NCBI GenBank assembly: GCA_963803065.1
Contig: CAWDKW010000002.1
Coordinates: forward strand, 434,001-498,000
DNA length: 64,000 nt
Source of the DNA: DASXMT01 sp963803065
GTDB lineage: Bacteria > Actinomycetota > Acidimicrobiia > Acidimicrobiales > RAAP-2
Direction: 5' to 3'
Shown here piece after piece: positions 33,654-42,667 of the stretch (positions are counted from its first letter, which is position 1; each line of letters begins with the position of its first letter). Below the pieces are notes generated by a model that saw nothing but the letters and a program-made list of their open reading frames with translations, made no database searches and was not told where the DNA came from. The translations under genes and the position numbers were made by a program.

Positions 33654-34169
33654 ATGAAGCGCGTTGAGCCGCATCGGCCAGGCAAAAAGGGGCGGGCTGT
33701 GCCTGCGGTCCACGAGGAGGAGCTCGTCGACGCCATCCTCACGATGAGCCGGGTCATCGTGGCCATCGCCGCTCGGTCACTCGGCAGCGATGGAGAGGAC
33801 ATCAGCCTTCCCCAGTTTCGGGGTCTTGTGCTGTTGGCAACACAGGGCCCATTACGCCCGGCGGACCTCGCTGTCGCCCTGTCGGTCGACCCGTCGACGG
33901 TGACCCGGTTATGCGACCGCCTGGTGGCGAAGAAGCTCATTTCCCGTCGGAGGGACAGGGCGGACAGGCGAGAGGTTCGCCTCCATATCACCGCTGGCGG
34001 GCATCGTCTTCTTGACGCCGTCACCGACCTTCGGCGTTCGGAGATAGCCCAGATCATCGAACGTGTGCCCCGTCGAAACTATGGAGAGCTATACCTTGCC
34101 TTCAGATTGTTCGGAGAAGCCGCCGGCAGGATGTCCGAGGTAAGGCCGATGGAGGAAACGGACTTCTAA
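33654..34169 (+). CDS. MarR-family transcriptional regulator
   Basis: A 171-aa MarR protein. The winged helix has ISLPQFRGLVLLATQGPLRP, recognition helix DPSTVTRLCDRLVAKKLISR and wing DRADRREVRLHITAGGHRLL. The alignment with the MarR at 19835 runs end to end (ADLAVALSVDPSTVTRLCDR against ADLATVLGVDRSTATRMCER), so they are paralogues. ATG at 33654 is used; a TTG three codons earlier is possible. It diverges from the hemerythrin-PoxB-GMC array and is the natural candidate to control it. Confidence 0.92.
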   Translation: MKRVEPHRPGKKGRAVPAVHEEELVDAILTMSRVIVAIAARSLGSDGEDISLPQFRGLVLLATQGPLRPADLAVALSVDPSTVTRLCDRLVAKKLISRRRDRADRREVRLHITAGGHRLLDAVTDLRRSEIAQIIERVPRRNYGELYLAFRLFGEAAGRMSEVRPMEETDF

Positions 34170-34271
34170 TCTGTCTCCTCATCATTCATGGCTCATGGTC
34201 TCCGGGCGTGATTGGATCGATCCCTGCCACCGGCACGCCCATTGGGCGGCGGGTCTTGGATGCAACGCTGT

Positions 34272-34730
34272 TTACCCATCGAGATCAGAGGTCCGTGCGA
34301 GGTCGATCAGCGCCAGCCCCACCTCGGAGCGGTACGTCTTCTGCAACTGTGCTGGTGATTCGCGAACGACCACTTCGAGCGTCGGCCACACCTCGCCTTT
34401 CAGTAGATGCCCTCCTCGCACGTGGCCGGTCGCAAGGCCCAGCGTTGCGTGAGCGTGCACAACTGGCCCGTCATCTCCCCGAGCGATGTCTCCTAGAAGC
34501 GAAAGCACTTCGCATTGCTCTTCAATGGTGATTCGGTGGTACTCCTTCGAGGTACGGTCAAACCATCCGACCGTTGCTCGAGCGAAGGCGCCGACGCCAG
34601 TGAGCTGCGCCGCGGAGAGCGCCTCGTCGCGAGCCAATCCCTGGAGCGCTTCGATCGCATCATCACCTGCTGCTACGACCAGGACGTAGGTGCGACCGTT
34701 GTCGCCATCGTCGACCAATCTCCACGCCAT
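34272..34730 (-). CDS. PPC/DUF296 domain protein
   Basis: A 152-aa protein of the PPC (DUF296) family: GRTYVLVVAAGDDAIEALQG, LSAAQLTGVGAFARATVGWF and PVVHAHATLGLATGHVRGGH, with the conserved His-rich strand and GHLL segment. Bacterial members form trimers and are of unconfirmed function; plant relatives are fused to AT-hook DNA-binding motifs. No AT hook is present here. It converges with the MarR gene (102 bp between stops). Role unknown, but DUF296 proteins are often found in actinobacterial stress clusters. Confidence 0.85.
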   Translation of the reverse strand: MAWRLVDDGDNGRTYVLVVAAGDDAIEALQGLARDEALSAAQLTGVGAFARATVGWFDRTSKEYHRITIEEQCEVLSLLGDIARGDDGPVVHAHATLGLATGHVRGGHLLKGEVWPTLEVVVRESPAQLQKTYRSEVGLALIDLARTSDLDG

Positions 34731-34740
34731 CGAATGCTCC

Positions 34741-34801
34741 TCTGTCAGATACGGCTACGGGTCGGCTACGAGTCAGTCTGTCAGATACGCCTACGAGTCA
34801 G
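34741..34801. repeat. Short direct repeat
   Basis: TCTGTCAGATACG and GCTACGAGTCAG recur as two imperfect tandem copies (34741-34775 and 34776-34801), upstream of the DUF296 gene and covering the 3' end of the possible remnant described next. Confidence 0.7.
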
Positions 34802-35129
34802 GCTCGGGCAGCAGCTGAAATCCAGGCATCGACACCAAGTCCACGTTGGCCCCGATGGCGATGATCGCGGTACGCCTCGGTCCGTCGAGCCTGGTACAGA
34901 ACTGGCCCCTCAGGACGCCTGCCTCCACCCATTGGAGTGCAGCTTCGCCAGCTCGAGGCCGAAGTGCAGTGGAGCCACTTGCCCCTGCCTACACGAGAAG
35001 CCGTCGAGTTCTGGACGGGCGATGTGAGCGCGAAGACGGACGGGCCGAGGCGCGCCAAACGCCCAGGATCCCCAGGGCGCCAGCGGCAGCGACAGCCGGC
35101 GCTGGTCTATTCCATCGAGTGGTCGTCAT
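34791..35129 (-). pseudogene. Possible decayed small ORF
   Basis: The 555-bp gap 34731-35285 has no intact gene. On the minus strand, segments in different frames look protein-like: an ATG at 35129 followed by RPAPAVAAAGALGILGVWRA (signal or membrane-like), then VAPLHFGLELAKLHSNGW, then RRTAIIAIGANVDLVSMPGF ending at a TAG (34791). No single frame joins them, so if real the gene has two or more indels. I do not recognise the protein. Confidence 0.25.
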
Positions 35130-35285
35130 GCCACGAACATGCCCAGCATTCGACACGATCCCACGGCCGAATTATCACGATCTCGACAACGCCCCTGCGA
35201 CTGCGGTGCTAAGGGCGCGGTCGAAAGGTGTGCTGCTTGAGTGGAGAATCGAGATCTCGAGGTGACGAGGGTCGCCCCCCGGACG

Positions 35286-36113
35286 CTACGGCCTCACCGA
35301 GATCGGATAGGCACACTGCCCGATTGCCGCACCGCTGACCACGTTCGGCGATCCACCCGAGTCGCCGAACTGGACGGCGGGCGAGTTGCCCACACAGATC
35401 ATGCTGCCGCCGATCGTGCTGTCCAGGTTCTCGTTGGCGTCGGGATCGGCAAAGGTGTTGCCGTTGTAGATGAACGAACCGACGATGTGGTTGCGAAGAG
35501 CGCCGAACCAGCAGGACTGGAGACCCGTGATCGTCAGGCTTCCTTTGATCACATTGTTCTCGAAGTCACTGTAGGCAGGAGTGCCGGCGAGCTGCGGGTC
35601 CGTGTTGAAGAGGGGAGGCGGTGCGCAGGTCACCCCGCCGCCGCCGCCGGTCTCCGTGACGTTGCCCCCGACGGTCACGCCGTGGACGATGACGGCCAGC
35701 GCCTGGCTGGCCGCGATGTAGCCGCCCACAGTGTCGTTCGTGCTATCGGTGCAGATCGAAGGGCTGCATCCGAGACCCAACGCTGCACCCTGCCCGACGA
35801 TGACGTTACCGGAGACATAGACGTCACCGGGCAGCTCGCTGCCGGTTGGGGCCGGAGGAGCGGGCGACACCGCGTCGAGCAGAGAGCCCGGAGCAAGGGT
35901 CAGGTTTCCGTGGATCGACACGGCACCGGTCGGCACGTAGCACGTTCCCGTCACCGTCACCGAGCCGTAGGTCCCGGGGGCAATGTTGCCGCCCGAGCAC
36001 GTGTAGGGGGGCGGCGCCGCTTGCGCAGCGGTGGCCCCCACCCCGAAGATCCCCACGACCACGCCGGACGCAGCCAGAAGAAAAGCAGACACAACACGGA
36101 TTGCTCTTACCAT
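35286..36113 (-). CDS. Secreted protein of unknown function
   Basis: A 275-aa protein. Residues 1-33 are a signal peptide (VRAIRVVSAFLLAASGVVVG, then ATAAQAAPP as a likely AxA cleavage site). The mature part is Gly/Ser/Thr/Val-rich, with recurring short beta-type units such as GSVTVTGTCYVPTGAVSIHG, SGNVIVGQGAALGLGC, GGNVTETGGGGGVTC and GSLTITGLQSCWFG, and at least seven Cys, suggesting a disulfide-stabilised beta-helix-like surface protein. No catalytic motif is visible. The start is ATG at 36113 or the adjacent GTG at 36116, behind GGGGGTGC. It is monocistronic. Confidence 0.7.
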   Translation of the reverse strand: MVRAIRVVSAFLLAASGVVVGIFGVGATAAQAAPPPYTCSGGNIAPGTYGSVTVTGTCYVPTGAVSIHGNLTLAPGSLLDAVSPAPPAPTGSELPGDVYVSGNVIVGQGAALGLGCSPSICTDSTNDTVGGYIAASQALAVIVHGVTVGGNVTETGGGGGVTCAPPPLFNTDPQLAGTPAYSDFENNVIKGSLTITGLQSCWFGALRNHIVGSFIYNGNTFADPDANENLDSTIGGSMICVGNSPAVQFGDSGGSPNVVSGAAIGQCAYPISVRP

Positions 36114-36282
36114 CACGCACCCCCAGAGGCAGGCACCGAATACGCACGACGATCAGATTCACTGTTTAGACATCCCGCGGTGGCTTGTCAACTGCGATGC
36201 GTCTGGCTTCAAACACGCAGCGTGATGACCTTACGTACGGTGGCCCTGCCACTTCATACGCGTCGGTCGAGGCCCAGGACGC

Positions 36283-36323
36283 GATGAAGTCCCCCGCGTG
36301 GCGAAGTTACGGGGGACTTCATC
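36283..36323. repeat. 14-bp perfect inverted repeat
   Basis: GATGAAGTCCCCCG (36283-36296) and its exact complement CGGGGGACTTCATC (36310-36323) enclose a 13-nt loop. The long stem would be very stable as RNA. Neighbouring genes do not run into it directly from the plus strand, so it is either an orphan terminator, part of a small RNA, or a remnant of a short palindromic element. Confidence 0.8.
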
Positions 36324-36514
36324 GGTCATTCATCCCATGGCTCCACAACAAGCCACAGAAGGTACCTGCCCATAATAAAGGGGTGTGAAACGCGATGGCC
36401 AGCAGGAATTGCCTAACAGCTCAGCAAATCCTCAGTATGGTCGGCGATCGCCCTCCGACCCAAGGAATCTGGGGCATCCGCACCTAGACCCGCCCACGAG
36501 GCAAAAATAGATGC

Positions 36515-36550
36515 GACGAAGCCCAGCGATGGAGGTCGGAGGGCTTCGTC
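36515..36550. repeat. 10-bp perfect inverted repeat
   Basis: GACGAAGCCC (36515-36524) and GGGCTTCGTC (36541-36550) with a 16-nt loop. It lies about 210 bp downstream of the enoyl-CoA hydratase stop on the minus strand and could be a distal terminator for it. Confidence 0.6.
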
Positions 36551-36759
36551 ATCCCCGTGTTGTGACTGGCAAACGAGGCACCACCCATGATATCCGCCCG
36601 CGAGGCGACCTGAACCGCGCCCACGGGACGGGCCGCGCTGGTGTCTCTCCGCGAGCAGTTCAGGGGAGGCAAAGCGCTCAGGCCACAGCCGACGGCCTGG
36701 GTGGTCAGCCCTGGTCAGCGCCCCGGCGGCCCACTGCGAGCGCTTGCCCGGTAGCCCTG

Positions 36760-37677
36760 CTAGCGCACCGGGTCCGGCGACCGGACCAGGTCCTTCACCG
36801 CGGGCACAACCGGTGGGGCCGTCTTCCAGTCGGGCACGCCGTGGTCGGGCTTGCCCGCTGGGTAGCCGTCCTCGTTGACCTCGGCCCAGTGGGAGTGGTT
36901 GAGCTGATGGAGGGTGAAGCAGGCCTGGAGGGCGTTCTGGAAGCCCATGTTGTCGACGGACTGGTTCACCGACTCCTTGATGAGCAATGAGGTCACGGTG
37001 GGGCGCTCGGCGATCCGGCGGGCGTACTCGAGGGTGCGGTCGGCTAGCTCGTCCTCAGGAAAGATCTTGGACACCATGCCGATCTGGTGCGCCTCTTCGA
37101 CGGTGATCGAATCACCCGTGAGCATGAGCTCCTTGGCCCGACGAGGTCCGAACTCCCAGGGGTGGGCGAAGTACTCCATTCCACACATGCCCAGCCGGAC
37201 GCCAACCGGGTCGGCGAACTTCACGCTGTCGGCCGCGGTGATGAGGTCACAGGCCCACATGAGCATGAGCCCGGCGGCATAGACGGTCCCATGGACCTGG
37301 GCCACGGTGATCTTCCGGAGGTTCCTCCAGCGGAGGGTGTTCTGATAGAAGTAGTGCCATTCCTGCAGCATGCGCTTCTCGGCGCCCTCTCGGGTCCCCC
37401 CGTTGGTGCGGGCCGTGATGTGCTGGTCAGGGCCGGGGCCATACTCGGCCATGGCCTGCTTGGAGCCGAGATCGTGGCCTGAGGAGAACATGGGGCCCAT
37501 GCCGCCGAGGATCACCACCCGGACCTCGTCGTTCTTCTCCGCCTCTAGAAAGGCGTCGTTCAGTTCCACCAGCAACCCACGGTTCTGGGCGTTGCGGGTC
37601 TCGGGACGGTTGAGGAGGATCCTGGCGATCTTCCCCCCGTCGAGCTCTTCGTAGGTCACGAACTTGTAGTCCGGCAT
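36760..37677 (-). CDS. Enoyl-CoA hydratase/isomerase family protein
   Basis: A 305-aa crotonase-fold protein. The oxyanion-hole segments are VILGGMGPMFSSGHDLGSKQ and HGTVYAAGLMLMWACDLITA. The catalytic Glu pair of classical enoyl-CoA hydratases is not cleanly recognisable: the second region reads FADPVGVRLGMCGMEYFAHP, with Glu only in GMEYF, so it may be a hydratase, isomerase or hydrolase variant. The C-terminus has an actinobacterial extension (HWAEVNEDGYPAGKPDH). The ATG at 37677 follows GAGGAG. Together with nearby SDR and amidohydrolase genes it suggests degradation of an aromatic, steroid or fatty acyl-CoA. Confidence 0.88.
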   Translation of the reverse strand: MPDYKFVTYEELDGGKIARILLNRPETRNAQNRGLLVELNDAFLEAEKNDEVRVVILGGMGPMFSSGHDLGSKQAMAEYGPGPDQHITARTNGGTREGAEKRMLQEWHYFYQNTLRWRNLRKITVAQVHGTVYAAGLMLMWACDLITAADSVKFADPVGVRLGMCGMEYFAHPWEFGPRRAKELMLTGDSITVEEAHQIGMVSKIFPEDELADRTLEYARRIAERPTVTSLLIKESVNQSVDNMGFQNALQACFTLHQLNHSHWAEVNEDGYPAGKPDHGVPDWKTAPPVVPAVKDLVRSPDPVR

Positions 37678-37866
37678 TGGTTGCTCCTCTTTCACGTCCA
37701 GCCGCCGACGGTATCAGCGGCGGGTTTCTATGCCTCAACGAACCACAGCGTCCAGTCGGTGTCAAAGTTCGCCATGGCACTGCCTGCGCACCGTTGGGCG
37801 CATCTTCGGGCTGGCGAGGAGCCGAGAGAGGAGCCGAGAAGTGCGGAAAGAGGGGCTGGATGGACC

Positions 37867-39048
37867 TCACCCTTCGGCGAGCAGCTGGCGCAGGTTGTCG
37901 CGCATGATCAGCCGGGTATCGGCGTCGTTGAAGTCCCCGAGAGCCTTCAGGAAGTCGGTCGGCTCCGCGAGCCCCTCGGCGTGCGGGTAGTCGGAACCGG
38001 CCAGAATCCGCTCGATGGGTAGGTACCGGGCAATGTGGGAGATGTCGTCCTCCCAGAAGGGGCTCACCCACACGCACCGCTCAAAGGCATCGACCGGGTC
38101 CTCGGGGAACGAACCCGGGTACCGGTGGTAGTAGATCTTCATCTTGTCGACGAGGGAGGGGATCCAGTCCCCGCCGTTTTCGACCGACACCACCTTCAGG
38201 TTCGGGTGCCGGGTCAGTGCCCCGTCACAGACCATGGCGGTGAAGAAGTCCGAGATAGCCCGGCCGTGGAGGGCGATGTGCTCGAAGGCCGACCTGGAAA
38301 ATGCGTGGTACTCGAAGTTACCCGTCCAGTCACCGGTGTACTTGGTATAGCTCACCGGCCCGGCGTGCACCCCGACCAACACGCCGGCCTCCTCGCACCT
38401 CGACCAGAAGCGGTCGAACTCGGGCTTCCCCGGCGAAGTGAACCCCGTGGCCGTGAGGACCGGGGCGGAGCGGAGGTCGATCACCCGGCAGTCCCGCTCG
38501 ATGGCCCAATCCAGCATGGCCAGGGCCTCGTCCGCATCGGCCAGCGAGAAGATGGGGGCGGCGAACATCCGGTCCTCGCTGTTGAACGTCCACTCTTCTT
38601 GGAGCCAGCGGTTGAAGGCCCAGAGAATGTCGGTGAGCAGCGGGATGTCCTCGCGGACGCGCTCCTCGATCCCCGAGGCCAAGGTGGGGAACAGCAGACA
38701 CCCCTCGATGTTCTGCACGTCGAGCTGGGTCAGGCGCTTGCCCCGCTCCTGGTACTCGGGATGGAGGGCCAAGGGCTCGACCACCTTGTAGCCGTCGGTG
38801 ATCACCTCGGCCTTTGACTTCTCGCCCAAGAACATGTCGGTCAGCGCCCCGGCCACCGAGATCGGATCGAACGTCGGGTTGGGCACGTAGTTCCACACAT
38901 GGCCGCCCATCATGATGTGGCGGTGGCCACGCTCGTCGGTGACCCAGTACAGGTCCCGCCGACGTTGGTCGGGCAGGTGCCGAGTGAAGGCGTCGTCCGT
39001 CTCGTAGAGGTGGTTGTCGGCGTCGTACATCCGATACGGGAGATCCAT
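37867..39048 (-). CDS. Amidohydrolase family protein (amidohydrolase-2, ACMSD-like)
   Basis: A 393-aa TIM-barrel metal-dependent hydrolase. The N-terminal metal site is atypical: MYDADNHLYETDDAFTRHLP gives D-x-D-x-H-x-x-E where many relatives have DxHxH. Later ligands include VGVHAGPVSYTKYTGDW, the FDFFTAMVCDG-like region with a following Glu (VVSVENGGDWIPSLVDKM) and the Asp of RILAGSDYPHAEG. Such proteins decarboxylate or hydrolyse aromatic and lactone substrates in actinobacterial catabolism. ATG at 39048 behind AAGGAGG. It lies 190 bp upstream of the enoyl-CoA hydratase on the same strand. Confidence 0.88.
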   Translation of the reverse strand: MDLPYRMYDADNHLYETDDAFTRHLPDQRRRDLYWVTDERGHRHIMMGGHVWNYVPNPTFDPISVAGALTDMFLGEKSKAEVITDGYKVVEPLALHPEYQERGKRLTQLDVQNIEGCLLFPTLASGIEERVREDIPLLTDILWAFNRWLQEEWTFNSEDRMFAAPIFSLADADEALAMLDWAIERDCRVIDLRSAPVLTATGFTSPGKPEFDRFWSRCEEAGVLVGVHAGPVSYTKYTGDWTGNFEYHAFSRSAFEHIALHGRAISDFFTAMVCDGALTRHPNLKVVSVENGGDWIPSLVDKMKIYYHRYPGSFPEDPVDAFERCVWVSPFWEDDISHIARYLPIERILAGSDYPHAEGLAEPTDFLKALGDFNDADTRLIMRDNLRQLLAEG

Positions 39049-39230
39049 GAGACATCCTCCTTCGTGACAGCTCGCCCCCGCCGCCGGCTCGTGGGGAGCC
39101 TCGTAGCCCCACGATACTTCTAACGATCGGTTGGCAGGTAATGGATCCGACCGCACTCTAGAAATACCTGATCAGAGCGCCTCACGATGCTCGCCCATCG
39201 CCCCGCCATCGCTCGGGTCGGATCCGACCG

Positions 39231-39320
39231 CGGCCCAGTGGGAGCATGCATCGGCCCAGTGGGAACCGACAGCCTGCGTCGGCTCAGTGGGAGCCTGCAG
39301 CGGCTCAGTAGGAACCGACC
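39231..39320. repeat. Minisatellite over the 3' end of an SDR gene
   Basis: Four imperfect units beginning CGGCCCAGTGGGA or CGGCTCAGTGGGA, spaced 21-28 bp apart. The last unit contains the SDR stop codon at 39305-39307 and encodes the end of its C-terminal VGSY; the rest is intergenic. Confidence 0.8.
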
Positions 39321-40072
39321 GAGGACATCCCACCGTCGAGGGCCAGAACGGCACCGGTGACGAACGAGCCGGCCCGGGAGGCCAGGAAGATGGCCGCGCC
39401 CGCCGCGTCGTCCTGACGGCCCCACCGGTGCATGGCAGTCGAGGCCAGCAGCTCGTCGGCAAAGGAGTCGCCGGAGATCATGTCCGTGGGGAAGGGGCCG
39501 GGCGCGATCGCGTTCACGGTGATCCGAGGAGCCAGCTCTCGAGCCAGCTGTCGGGTCAGCAGGTGCACCCCGGCCTTGGACGCGCCATAGGCGTAGGTGT
39601 CGTAGTGATCCGGCTTGATGCCAGAGACCGATCCCACGTTGATGATCCGAGCCGGGTCGTCGTCGGTGGCTGCCGCTTGGAGCAGGGGAAGCACGAAGCG
39701 GGTGAGATGGAAGACCCCCTTCAGGTTGACGGCGAGCACCTTGTCCCAGGCCGCGTCGTCGTGGGTGGCGAGGGGGGCGAACCAGTTGGCCCCGGCGTTG
39801 TTGACCAAGATGTCGAGGCTCGGCTCGCGCTCGGCCAGCGCGTCGGCCAGGCGTCGGCACGCCGATTCCGTACCCAGGTCGGCGGGCAGGGCCACGCACT
39901 CACCGATCTGGCCCAGTGCCGCAGCTGTCTCTGCACACGCGTCGACCTTGCGAGAGCTGATGTACACCCGGGCCCCGGCCTCGACGAAGCCGGTGGCGAT
40001 CATGCGACCGATGCCCCTTGATCCGCCCGTGATCAGAGCCGTCTTGCCGGCTATCGAGAACAGTTCGCTCAC
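39305..40072 (-). CDS. SDR-family oxidoreductase
   Basis: A 255-aa classical SDR: TALITGGSRGIGRMIATGF for the cofactor, DILVNNAGANWFAP, INVGSVSGIKPDHYDTYAYG followed by ASKAG for the Ser-Tyr-Lys triad, and VNAIAPGPFPTDM. It resembles RhlG/FabG-like reductases. The GTG at 40072 (VSELFSIAGK) sits behind AAGGGAG; an upstream ATG is less good. The 3' end is covered by the minisatellite at 39231-39320. Probably a 3-oxoacyl or hydroxyacyl dehydrogenase. Confidence 0.9.
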   Translation of the reverse strand: MSELFSIAGKTALITGGSRGIGRMIATGFVEAGARVYISSRKVDACAETAAALGQIGECVALPADLGTESACRRLADALAEREPSLDILVNNAGANWFAPLATHDDAAWDKVLAVNLKGVFHLTRFVLPLLQAAATDDDPARIINVGSVSGIKPDHYDTYAYGASKAGVHLLTRQLARELAPRITVNAIAPGPFPTDMISGDSFADELLASTAMHRWGRQDDAAGAAIFLASRAGSFVTGAVLALDGGMSSVGSY

Positions 40073-40293
40073 ACTCCGACTCCCTTCGTCGGGCGCCACG
40101 GTAGCCCCCTGGGCCGGGCTCGCCCCCGAAGGTCGGGGTCGCTACTTTCGGGGCCCGAGGCTCAACAGCACGTTCGAGCCGGGCGGCACGGGTCGGGCCC
40201 GGCTCACCGGTCGGGCCGCACACCACCACGTCAGGCCAGGGCGCGAGCGAGGTCCGGCATCCCCCGTTCGGACCAGCGGCGGCTAGCTCCCGA

Positions 40294-41562
40294 TCAGATC
40301 GACCAGCGTTCGCGCACGGCTGCCACGACCTTGGCGAGCTGGGCGTCGAAAGCGTCAAGCTGCTCAGCTTCGGCCGCGCTGGCGACGAAGGCGTGCCGAT
40401 CGCAGGCGAAGCCCCCGCGCCATATCCGCTCAATGGCGCGCGTCGCGGTGATGTCCGTCAACGGGTCACCGGACACGAGGACCAGGTCCGCGCGCTGCCC
40501 GGCGGCGACACGTCCCCGGTCGGCGAGGCCGAACACTCGTGCCGGTTCAACCGTGGCAGCGGCCAGGGCCTTCGCCGGGCTGATGCCGCACCGGACAAGG
40601 AGTTCGAGCTCTCGGTGCAGGCTTGCTCCGAACACGGTCCCCGGGTTCGGAGCATCCGTGCCCGCCAGCAGAGTGATCCCCGCATCGGCCAGTCGTCGCA
40701 CATTGTCCTCGGCCCGAGAGTAGGGGGGCATTTGCCGCCCATGCCATCCCGAGGCATCCGCAGTCAACCGGCGTGCCCAGGCGTCGCCGAGCGCTTCAGC
40801 GAGCCGTGGGTCGCTTACAACTGCCGCGCCACCCGCTTCGCCGAGGGTGTTCTCGATGGTGGACAGCGTCGGTCCGACCACGATTCCGGCTTCGGCCATC
40901 CGTTCGACCAGGGCCTTGTCCAGCTCGGCGTTGGCAGGGACGTGGGCCACCACATCGACACCAGCGGACACGACCTCCTCGACACCGGCCGTCGAGCTCA
41001 CGTGAGCGACGACGACTAGGCCGCGGGTGTGCGCAGCAACGACCAGTGCCTGGATGGTTTCGAGGTCAAGCGAGGGCCATAGGCCCCCGGTGCCGGAGAT
41101 GATCTTTAGATAGTCCGACCCCGCCGCGATCCGTTCCGCCACGAATTGCTCGGCCTGGTCAGCGGCGGTCAACGTCGGGAACGGGGCGTACATCATCGAC
41201 GGGTGCCCGCCGGGCGCGGTGGCACCGACACCCGAGGAACGCACGTCGGCCACGTCCGGACGTGAACCGGCCTGCTCCTTGGCGCTGGCCACCAGGTCGG
41301 ATTGGCTGAACATGTCGAGAACGGTGGTAGCGCCGAAGGTCAACGATTGTGCGAGAGCGCCGGGAACGAGGTGTACGTGCGCGTCGATCAGACCGGGAAG
41401 CACCGTCCCGCCGCCCGCGTCGATCAATTCGTCGCCTTCTTGGGCGGCCGAGGCGACCGAGCACTCGGTGATCAGGCCGTCAGCGAACCGGACCGAAGTC
41501 CAGTCCTGCGACTTCGTCCCGTCGAATACCTTCGCGTTCACGATCGTCGTTGCCGCGCCCAA
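40294..41562 (-). CDS. Amidohydrolase family protein (imidazolonepropionase-like)
   Basis: A 422-aa metal-dependent amidohydrolase of the prolidase/imidazolonepropionase-like group. The HxH metal motif is in GLIDAHVHLVPGALAQSL; further ligands are in AGSDYLKIISGTGG (the position of the bridging Lys), VVVAHVSSTAGVEEVVSAGV, DVVAHVP and LLAGTDAPNPGTVFG. The C-terminal strand returns to the small domain (GRVAAGQRADLVLVSGDPLT). The TTG at 41562 is supported by GGGAAGGA upstream; a GTG seven codons on is the alternative. No neighbour reveals the substrate, which may be a cyclic amide or dipeptide. Confidence 0.9.
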   Translation of the reverse strand: MGAATTIVNAKVFDGTKSQDWTSVRFADGLITECSVASAAQEGDELIDAGGGTVLPGLIDAHVHLVPGALAQSLTFGATTVLDMFSQSDLVASAKEQAGSRPDVADVRSSGVGATAPGGHPSMMYAPFPTLTAADQAEQFVAERIAAGSDYLKIISGTGGLWPSLDLETIQALVVAAHTRGLVVVAHVSSTAGVEEVVSAGVDVVAHVPANAELDKALVERMAEAGIVVGPTLSTIENTLGEAGGAAVVSDPRLAEALGDAWARRLTADASGWHGRQMPPYSRAEDNVRRLADAGITLLAGTDAPNPGTVFGASLHRELELLVRCGISPAKALAAATVEPARVFGLADRGRVAAGQRADLVLVSGDPLTDITATRAIERIWRGGFACDRHAFVASAAEAEQLDAFDAQLAKVVAAVRERWSI

Positions 41563-41743
41563 GGCGTCCTTCCCAAGGGATCCTCAACAACCTGAATAGT
41601 AGAGGAAGGGAGTGGAGTGCTCCGGAACGCGCGGCTCCGAACTGCCTTGGAGAACAGGGCAAACATTTGCCTGACCCGGCACTGACTCGTCTCCTCATTT
41701 CCCGGTGCGGGCCAGCGGCGACGGCCAGGGTCCGGGTCCCGGC

Positions 41744-42667
41744 TCAGGGCGAGAAGGACTGCCCGACCAGCTCCTCGGAGAGGGCCCACAGGCGCCTGGC
41801 CGCCTGCGAGTCGGTGGCATAGGGGAGGGCCTCGCTCACGTGGCAGTCCTCGAGGTACAGGCCGCCCCGGTCGGCAAGCTCCGGGGCCGTCGCCGCCCAG
41901 AGCGACGTGGCCGCGCCCGCCTCGATCGTCTTGGCCGGCGGTAGGACACGGCCGGAATCCTTCAGCCGGGCGAGCAGGCGCTCGTAGTCGTCGTGGTCCA
42001 TGTAGCGGGCCAGGTCGGTATTGATGCGCCCGGGATGGACCGCATTGGCACGCACGCCGCGATCGGCCAGGCGCCGGTCGAGCTCGACCGAGAACAAGAT
42101 GTTCGCTGTCTTCGACTGCCCGTAGGCGGTCATCTTGTCGTAGGGCTGGCGCTCGAAGTTGGGATCGTCCCACAGGATGTCGGAGCTGCGGTGACCCCCC
42201 GATGACAGGTTGACCACCCGGGCCGGCGCCCCGGCAATCAGGGCCGGCACGAGCAGGTTGGTCAACAGGAAGTGGCCCAGGTGGTTGGTGCCGAACTGCA
42301 GCTCATAGCCCTCGACGGTGTGCTCGAAGGGGGTGTTCATGACGCCGGCATTGTTGATGAGCAGGTGCAGTGGCTCACCACCGGCCAGGAACCCTTCGGC
42401 GAAGCTTCGGATGCTGGCGAACGAGGTCAGGTCGATCACCCCGAACTCGACCGCGGCCCCGCCGACTCGATCGGTGAGGGTGGACACGGTGGCGCTGCCC
42501 TTTTCGGCCGTCCGCACCCCGGCAATGACCCGGGCCCCAGCTGTGGCCAGGTTGGTCGCCGTCTCGAGCCCGAGGCCGGTGGACGCGCCGGTCACGATCG
42601 CAGTGCGCCCGGTCAGGTCTACGCCGGCCATGACCTGGCCGGCCGTGGTCGTCTCGTCGAGTGGCAC
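41744..42667 (-). CDS. SDR-family oxidoreductase (retinol dehydrogenase-like)
   Basis: A 307-aa SDR of the WWOX/retinol-dehydrogenase-like type. The cofactor motif is AIVTGASTGLGLETATNLA, then LLINNAGVMNTPFEHTVEGY, NHLGHFLLTNLLVPALI, and the active-site VNLSSGGHRSSDILWDD with YGQSKTANILFSVEL. The GTG at 42667 is strongly supported by AGGAGGAACG; the open frame beyond it is promoter DNA of the divergent ctaG. Substrate unknown; relatives reduce or oxidise hydrophobic alcohols. Confidence 0.92.
   Translation of the reverse strand: MPLDETTTAGQVMAGVDLTGRTAIVTGASTGLGLETATNLATAGARVIAGVRTAEKGSATVSTLTDRVGGAAVEFGVIDLTSFASIRSFAEGFLAGGEPLHLLINNAGVMNTPFEHTVEGYELQFGTNHLGHFLLTNLLVPALIAGAPARVVNLSSGGHRSSDILWDDPNFERQPYDKMTAYGQSKTANILFSVELDRRLADRGVRANAVHPGRINTDLARYMDHDDYERLLARLKDSGRVLPPAKTIEAGAATSLWAATAPELADRGGLYLEDCHVSEALPYATDSQAARRLWALSEELVGQSFSP

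Larger units (their letters stand above)
36114..36759. other. Gene-poor intergenic region
   Basis: About 640 bp upstream of the secreted-protein gene and downstream of the enoyl-CoA hydratase, less GC-rich than its surroundings. Small frames here lack coding character. It contains two strong inverted repeats, listed separately; I see no other structure. Confidence 0.5.

Noticed and set aside
34791..35129. A functional gene in the 34.7-35.3 kb gap
   Set aside because: Protein-like pieces lie in different frames and none matches a family I know; kept only as a low-confidence remnant.
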